Shown here: positions 31,449 to 34,922 of the stretch, one piece after another | Numbering within the stretch: position 1 is the stretch's first letter | Layout: each line of letters opens with the position of its first letter | Assembly: GCA_017405865.1 (NCBI GenBank) | Contig: JAFQZN010000006.1 | Span: 1 to 34,922, forward strand | From: Oscillospiraceae bacterium | GTDB taxonomy: Bacteria; Bacillota; Clostridia; Oscillospirales; Oscillospiraceae | DNA: 34,922 bases | Reading direction: 5' to 3' | Translations under genes and position numbers: made by a program | Notes under the pieces: generated by a model | What the model saw: only the letters and a program-made list of their open reading frames with translations | Databases searched by the model: none | Told to the model about the DNA's origin: nothing

Positions 31449-32165
31449 ATGGAACTGACGATCAGAGAACTGACCAAATCCTACGGTGAGAAGCTGGCGC
31501 TGGATGGATTTACTTACACGTTTCATCCCGGCGTGACGGCAATTCTGGGACCGAATGGCGCAGGAAAAACCACGCTGATGAATCTGATCACCGACTGCGT
31601 GAAGCGGCAGACAGGCGAGATCCTCTATGACAGCACTGACATTTTGAAACTTGGCAAGACATTCCGGCAGAAGCTCGGCTTTATGCCGCAAAGTCAGGGC
31701 ATGTATGAGCAGATGACCGCCTTTGACTTCCTCTGCTACGTGGCAGAGCTGAAGGGAATGAAAAAGCGAGCTGCGCTATCGCAGATTCAGGAGCTGCTGA
31801 TGCTAGTCAATCTCGAAGACGCTGCGCATCGCAAAGTCGGCGGGTTTTCCGGCGGCATGCGGCAGCGGGTGATGCTGGCGCAGGCGATGCTGGGGAGTCC
31901 GGAGGTGTTGCTGCTGGACGAGCCTACAGCAGGGCTTGACCCTGAGGAGCGGATCCGCCTGCGCGGGTACATCGGGCAGCTGGCACAAAAACGGATCGTG
32001 CTGATTACGACCCATATTACCGGCGACGTGGAAACGATTGCGGATGAGATCCTGCTGATGAACAACGGACGGCTTCTTTTTGCGTCCGGCTGCGAAGCGT
32101 TTGTTCATGGCTGCGGGGCGAAGGATCTGGAGGACGCTTACATCAAGCGGCTGCACGCGTCATGA
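31449..32165 (+). CDS. ABC transporter ATP-binding protein
   Basis: 238 residues. Walker A GPNGAGKTT (34-42), Q-loop FMPQSQGMYEQMT, signature FSGGMRQR, Walker B VLLLDEPTAGLD and H-switch TTH are present. The signature starts FSGG instead of LSGG, a tolerated variant. It is coupled to the permease by an ATGA overlap. Confidence 0.95.
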   Translation: MELTIRELTKSYGEKLALDGFTYTFHPGVTAILGPNGAGKTTLMNLITDCVKRQTGEILYDSTDILKLGKTFRQKLGFMPQSQGMYEQMTAFDFLCYVAELKGMKKRAALSQIQELLMLVNLEDAAHRKVGGFSGGMRQRVMLAQAMLGSPEVLLLDEPTAGLDPEERIRLRGYIGQLAQKRIVLITTHITGDVETIADEILLMNNGRLLFASGCEAFVHGCGAKDLEDAYIKRLHAS

Positions 32166-34369
32166 GAGAGGCAAAACGAGTGCTCCTTGCCCCGAAGCTT
32201 TGGGGATTGCTTGCCATGCTGTTGGCGTTAAACTGTATGCTTCTGGCGTCGCAGGATACGCACATGGAAGGCTTCTATACAGCCTATCAGGTTGCGCTGC
32301 CGGAATTCTCGGCGTTGCCCCCGGAGGAGGCAGAGATACAAGCCGAGCAGGAGCTGGTACAGCTGCAGGAGCTTGGTCTGCTCCACATGTTTCGTGATGA
32401 AGAAAACCCCGAAATCAAGGCATTGATCCGCGAGGACTGCGCCGATGCCTTCGGCGCAGACTTTGAAGCACGGCTGGAAGCAGGCGAGTTCGACCTGAGC
32501 GATGCCGCAATACAGGAGAATTATAAACGGCGAGAGGTTTTGCAGACGCTGTTAGAACAGCTTGCGCACCTGCGGGAATACCCGGCCTATCTGGAACAAG
32601 TGCAGGCAAATGTCCGGCAGATGTCTGCTTTGTCGCTTTTCAACCAGGAGGGCAGCTTTTCCTCCCGCAACATCGAGAAAACCGGACGGGACTTTCCTGC
32701 TTCCGTCGAGCTGCAGCTGGGCAATGATTTCGCGGTCACGATGCTTGTGACGGACGAGCTCGGTGGCTACAGCCTGCTGATCTTTACACTCTTTCTGGCA
32801 CTGCAATTCCTGGAAGAACGGAAGCGCGGCCTGTGGAGCCTCGTTCACGGCGCGCCGGAGGGCAGAGCCCGTCTTGCGGGAAAACGGTCCTTGCTCCTGC
32901 TTGCCGGCGTCGCGCTTGGCACGCTCGTGCTGCTGGGCTGCAAGCTGGCATTTGGCGCAGTGATTTACGGCGGCCTCGGCGACCTGACGCGCAACGTCCA
33001 GTCTCTTTCTGCCTTTGCGGATTTCCCTTGGGTGCTTCCGGTCTGGGAGGCGCTTTTTGGCTATTTCTTGTTGAAGATTCTCGGCATGTGGCTTGTCGGG
33101 CTTGCGATTTGGGCGATCCTGCAAGCGGTCAACCATCTGCCGCTGGCAATCGGCGCAGCGGGTGCGGTACTGGTGGCGGAATATACACTGTTTCGGGCGA
33201 TTCCTGACAGTTACGGCATTGTTGTTCTACGGTATGTCAATTTGTTTGCGCTGGTAGACGTACCGAAGATCGCGCTGCACTATCTGAATCTCAACTTCTT
33301 TGGCTGGCCGGTGCAGGGCTTTTTACTCTCGCTGGGATTGATCCCTCCGCTGTTGGGGCTGCTGCTTGCGGCGAATCTCTTTCTTACGGTACGAAAAAAG
33401 CCGGTCTCCCGGCAAAATTCGCTGCTTGTATTGTTTGATCGCCTGCGGATTCCGTTCTCCAAAGCGGTCGGGCGGCTGCGGCTGCTTGGTTATGAGCTGT
33501 ATAAGCTTCTGTGGCTGCAAAAGGGCATCCTGGTGCTGCTGGCAGTCGCATGGTTTTCCTTTTTTGCCTTGGAAGCGCCGTACCCGGATACACAGCTTTA
33601 CGACACAGAGTTGGCAGGGCTCTCCGCTTCGATGGAGGGGCCGATCACGGAGGACACGCTCGCAGGGATTGACGAAAGGAACGCCGAGTACTCCGCATGG
33701 GAGCCCTCCGAGGCGGTTTTGCGGCAACTGGAGATTCTGGATCGGCTGCGGGAAAAGGCTTCTGCGAGCTTAGCGGCAAACGACGGCCTGTGGCTGATCA
33801 ACCAAGCACCCTTTGCCGCGCTCATGGGGAAAAACGTCGGAAACTACCAGAGACAAAACGCGGTCGTCCTGTTGCTAAGCCTATCCCTGCTGCTCTCCGG
33901 CATATTTGCACAAGAAAAGCAAAACCGGATGACTCAGCTTCTGCACGGCACACCCCGGGGACGTCGCAACCTGCTTCGGAAAAAGCTCCTTGCGGCGCTT
34001 GGGCTGACCGTTCTTGTCTGGCTGCTTTTTGAAGCAGGGGAGCTGCATCAGCTGATCGAAAGCTACGGCAGCCCCGCCCTTGCTGCCCCCCTGCAGAGCT
34101 TTGACGCCTTTGCTTCGCTGCCGTATTCCGCCAGCCTTGGCACCGGCGTCCTGCTCTACCTGCTCCTTCGGCTGCTTGGTATGCTCGCCGCAGCAGGTGT
34201 TGTTCTAATCTGCTCCAGGCTTTGCAAAAACACAAATACGGCTATTCTTCTCAGCTGCGCCGTGCTCGTTCTCCCCGCCTGCCTCAGTTACATGGGAATC
34301 GAACTGTTTTCTTCCCTGTCTCCTGTGAGGCTGTTTTCGCCGTTGGAGCTGCTCGCTGTGACGTCGTAG
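32162..34369 (+). CDS. Large ABC-2 permease, internally duplicated
   Basis: 735 residues built as two similar halves. Each has a TM near its start (WGLLAMLLALNCMLLA; about 450-472 GILVLLAVAWFSFFAL), then an external acidic helical loop, then a TM bundle (about 200-420 and 560-730). Each loop is followed by a parallel segment, FLEERKRGLWSLVHGAPEGR in half one and EKQNRMTQLLHGTPRGRR in half two, supporting an ancient duplication. One gene thus supplies the two membrane halves normally given by a dimer. The substrate is unknown; the PadR neighbour suggests an antimicrobial peptide or stress role (inference). Confidence 0.88.
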   Translation: MREAKRVLLAPKLWGLLAMLLALNCMLLASQDTHMEGFYTAYQVALPEFSALPPEEAEIQAEQELVQLQELGLLHMFRDEENPEIKALIREDCADAFGADFEARLEAGEFDLSDAAIQENYKRREVLQTLLEQLAHLREYPAYLEQVQANVRQMSALSLFNQEGSFSSRNIEKTGRDFPASVELQLGNDFAVTMLVTDELGGYSLLIFTLFLALQFLEERKRGLWSLVHGAPEGRARLAGKRSLLLLAGVALGTLVLLGCKLAFGAVIYGGLGDLTRNVQSLSAFADFPWVLPVWEALFGYFLLKILGMWLVGLAIWAILQAVNHLPLAIGAAGAVLVAEYTLFRAIPDSYGIVVLRYVNLFALVDVPKIALHYLNLNFFGWPVQGFLLSLGLIPPLLGLLLAANLFLTVRKKPVSRQNSLLVLFDRLRIPFSKAVGRLRLLGYELYKLLWLQKGILVLLAVAWFSFFALEAPYPDTQLYDTELAGLSASMEGPITEDTLAGIDERNAEYSAWEPSEAVLRQLEILDRLREKASASLAANDGLWLINQAPFAALMGKNVGNYQRQNAVVLLLSLSLLLSGIFAQEKQNRMTQLLHGTPRGRRNLLRKKLLAALGLTVLVWLLFEAGELHQLIESYGSPALAAPLQSFDAFASLPYSASLGTGVLLYLLLRLLGMLAAAGVVLICSRLCKNTNTAILLSCAVLVLPACLSYMGIELFSSLSPVRLFSPLELLAVTS

Positions 34370-34412
34370 CCCCATCTTCAAATAATTGTTTCAATTGTTT
34401 CTGCAAAACCAC

Positions 34413-34441
34413 TTGATTTTATAAACAAATTCGCATATAAT
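34413..34441 (+). promoter_or_regulatory. Promoter before the DUF3800 remnant
   Basis: TTGATT (34413-34418), 17-nt spacer, TATAAT (34436-34441). Confidence 0.8.
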
Positions 34442-34482
34442 TTGCATAGGTAAACGGGCTGGTCGTAAGACCCGGGTCCACC

Positions 34483-34508
34483 AAAGGCGGGGAAGTTCCC
34501 CGCCTTTT
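34483..34508 (+). terminator. Leader terminator/attenuator
   Basis: Perfect 11-bp stem aaaggcgggga/tccccgccttt with loop agt, ending tttt, between promoter and start codon. A ggtc-gtaa-gacc hairpin precedes it. The promoter could thus give a ~60-nt RNA. Confidence 0.75.
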
Positions 34509-34527
34509 CCTTTAAGGAGCAAAAGAT

Positions 34528-34593
34528 ATGAAAGAGCTCAGTATTTTTGTAGACGAATGGGCGATAATAACCGTCTCAAGCTGTATATATTAA
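34528..34593 (+). pseudogene. DUF3800 gene remnant (first ten codons)
   Basis: AAGGAG precedes ATG, and the frame begins MKELSIFVDE, the characteristic start of DUF3800 proteins (normally continuing SGDFG). It then turns into WAIITVSSCIY and stops. DUF3800 proteins are several hundred residues long, so nearly the whole gene is deleted while its promoter, leader and ribosome site remain. Confidence 0.65.
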
Positions 34594-34678
34594 ATAAACG
34601 TAATGCGGAGAACCACTAGCGAATACAAAGTATTTTCAAAACATTCCATTGTTTTCTATCTTGCTATATAGTGAATAA

Positions 34679-34719
34679 TAATTAGCGCCTCGCAAGCATT
34701 TCTTGTGAGGCGCTAATTA
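34679..34719. terminator. Bidirectional terminator
   Basis: 18-bp stem (taattagcgcctcgcaag, 34679-34696, with 34702-34719, one mismatch), loop cattt, A/T-rich on both sides. Possibly the original terminator of the deleted DUF3800 gene. Confidence 0.8.
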
Positions 34720-34745
34720 TATCAAAAAGAAAAGTATCGTATTAC

Positions 34746-34775
34746 ATAAGAAACATCAAGATAAGAAACATCAAG
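34746..34775. repeat. Tandem 15-bp repeat
   Basis: Two exact copies of ataagaaacatcaag in direct succession. Confidence 0.9.
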
Positions 34776-34922
34776 ATTGCTGGTAGTGTCAAGTATTATG
34801 CGCAAATTAGTTTGCAGAAACTGATAGCAACGAAGCAATCCTGATATAATCGGGAGGGCGGTAGCCCTCTTGTCATCCACACAGTGGGCCGGGAGATCGG
34901 GGTCAAGGACGGCGAAGCCGCA
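34776..34922. other. Unassigned right-edge DNA
   Basis: No gene is visible. It contains a small hairpin (gggagggc-ggta-gccctc near 34851-34869). The final GC-rich segment differs in composition from the AT-rich DNA before it and may begin another mobile element continuing outside the window. Confidence 0.35.

Noticed and set aside
1-34922. CRISPR array
   Set aside because: No regularly spaced short repeats with unique spacers were seen. The only tandem repeats are the 51-bp coding units and a two-copy 15-bp repeat.
34790-34922. Insertion-sequence end at the right edge
   Set aside because: The change in composition is suggestive, but no terminal inverted repeat or transposase is visible inside the window.

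Overview
The window looks like a chromosomal segment of a gut-type Clostridia bacterium, probably an Oscillospiraceae/Ruminococcaceae-like member of the Firmicutes. The basis is GC-rich coding DNA with strong GGAGG ribosome sites, textbook TTGACA-17-TATAAT promoters in AT-rich gaps, RNase Y, a Firmicutes-type GalT, large serine recombinase, class C sortase/LPxTG pilin remnants, and PadR-HAAS and TetR-MMPL modules. No species can be named from this sequence alone.

Layout. 1-5245 (minus): a TetR regulator, an MMPL/RND-type exporter and a secreted YhgE-like repeat protein that runs off the left edge. 5481-9586: an accessory pocket bounded by three minus-strand tRNA-Leu genes (CAG, GAG, TAG). It holds a truncated class C sortase, a plus-strand HipA-like kinase with a fused N1-like/DUF2442/HTH partner, an LPxTG pilin tail and an ArdA-like antirestriction gene whose 3' end runs into the pilin tail. 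A 21-bp copy of the tRNA-Leu(TAG) 3' end lies next to that tRNA. 9599-11980: rny, a 50-residue conserved-looking small protein and a divergent XRE regulator. 12140-14272 (minus): AbrB, ABC ATPase, ABC permease and a P-loop NTPase, mostly joined by ATGA overlaps. 14340-15060: gene-free DNA with a 154-bp direct duplication and other intergenic repeats.

15101-22960 (minus) is one alpha-galactoside operon: a GT-B-like protein of unknown substrate, a GPH cation symporter, GH36 alpha-galactosidase, galactokinase and galactose-1-P uridylyltransferase. A palindromic operator sits on its promoter. Its logic is import, removal of galactose, phosphorylation and uridylyl transfer; the first gene is unexplained. 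23182-23871 is a self-regulated small membrane protein/XRE pair.

23872-28457 is a mobile-element remnant: holin and amidase (plus), a large serine recombinase coupled to an XRE regulator (minus), a hairpin-dense non-coding stretch, and a second XRE gene (plus). 28505-34369 is a PadR-HAAS-secreted protein operon (minus) divergent from a lipoprotein-ABC ATPase-ABC-2 permease operon (plus), with two palindromes in the shared promoter region. The right end carries a promoter, a short leader with a terminator, a DUF3800 gene reduced to its first ten codons, and unassigned repeat-bearing DNA.

The points most worth following up are the split HipA module with its three-part partner, the broken pilus locus around it, the GT-B-like gene in the galactoside operon, and the hairpin-dense region at 27410-27628.
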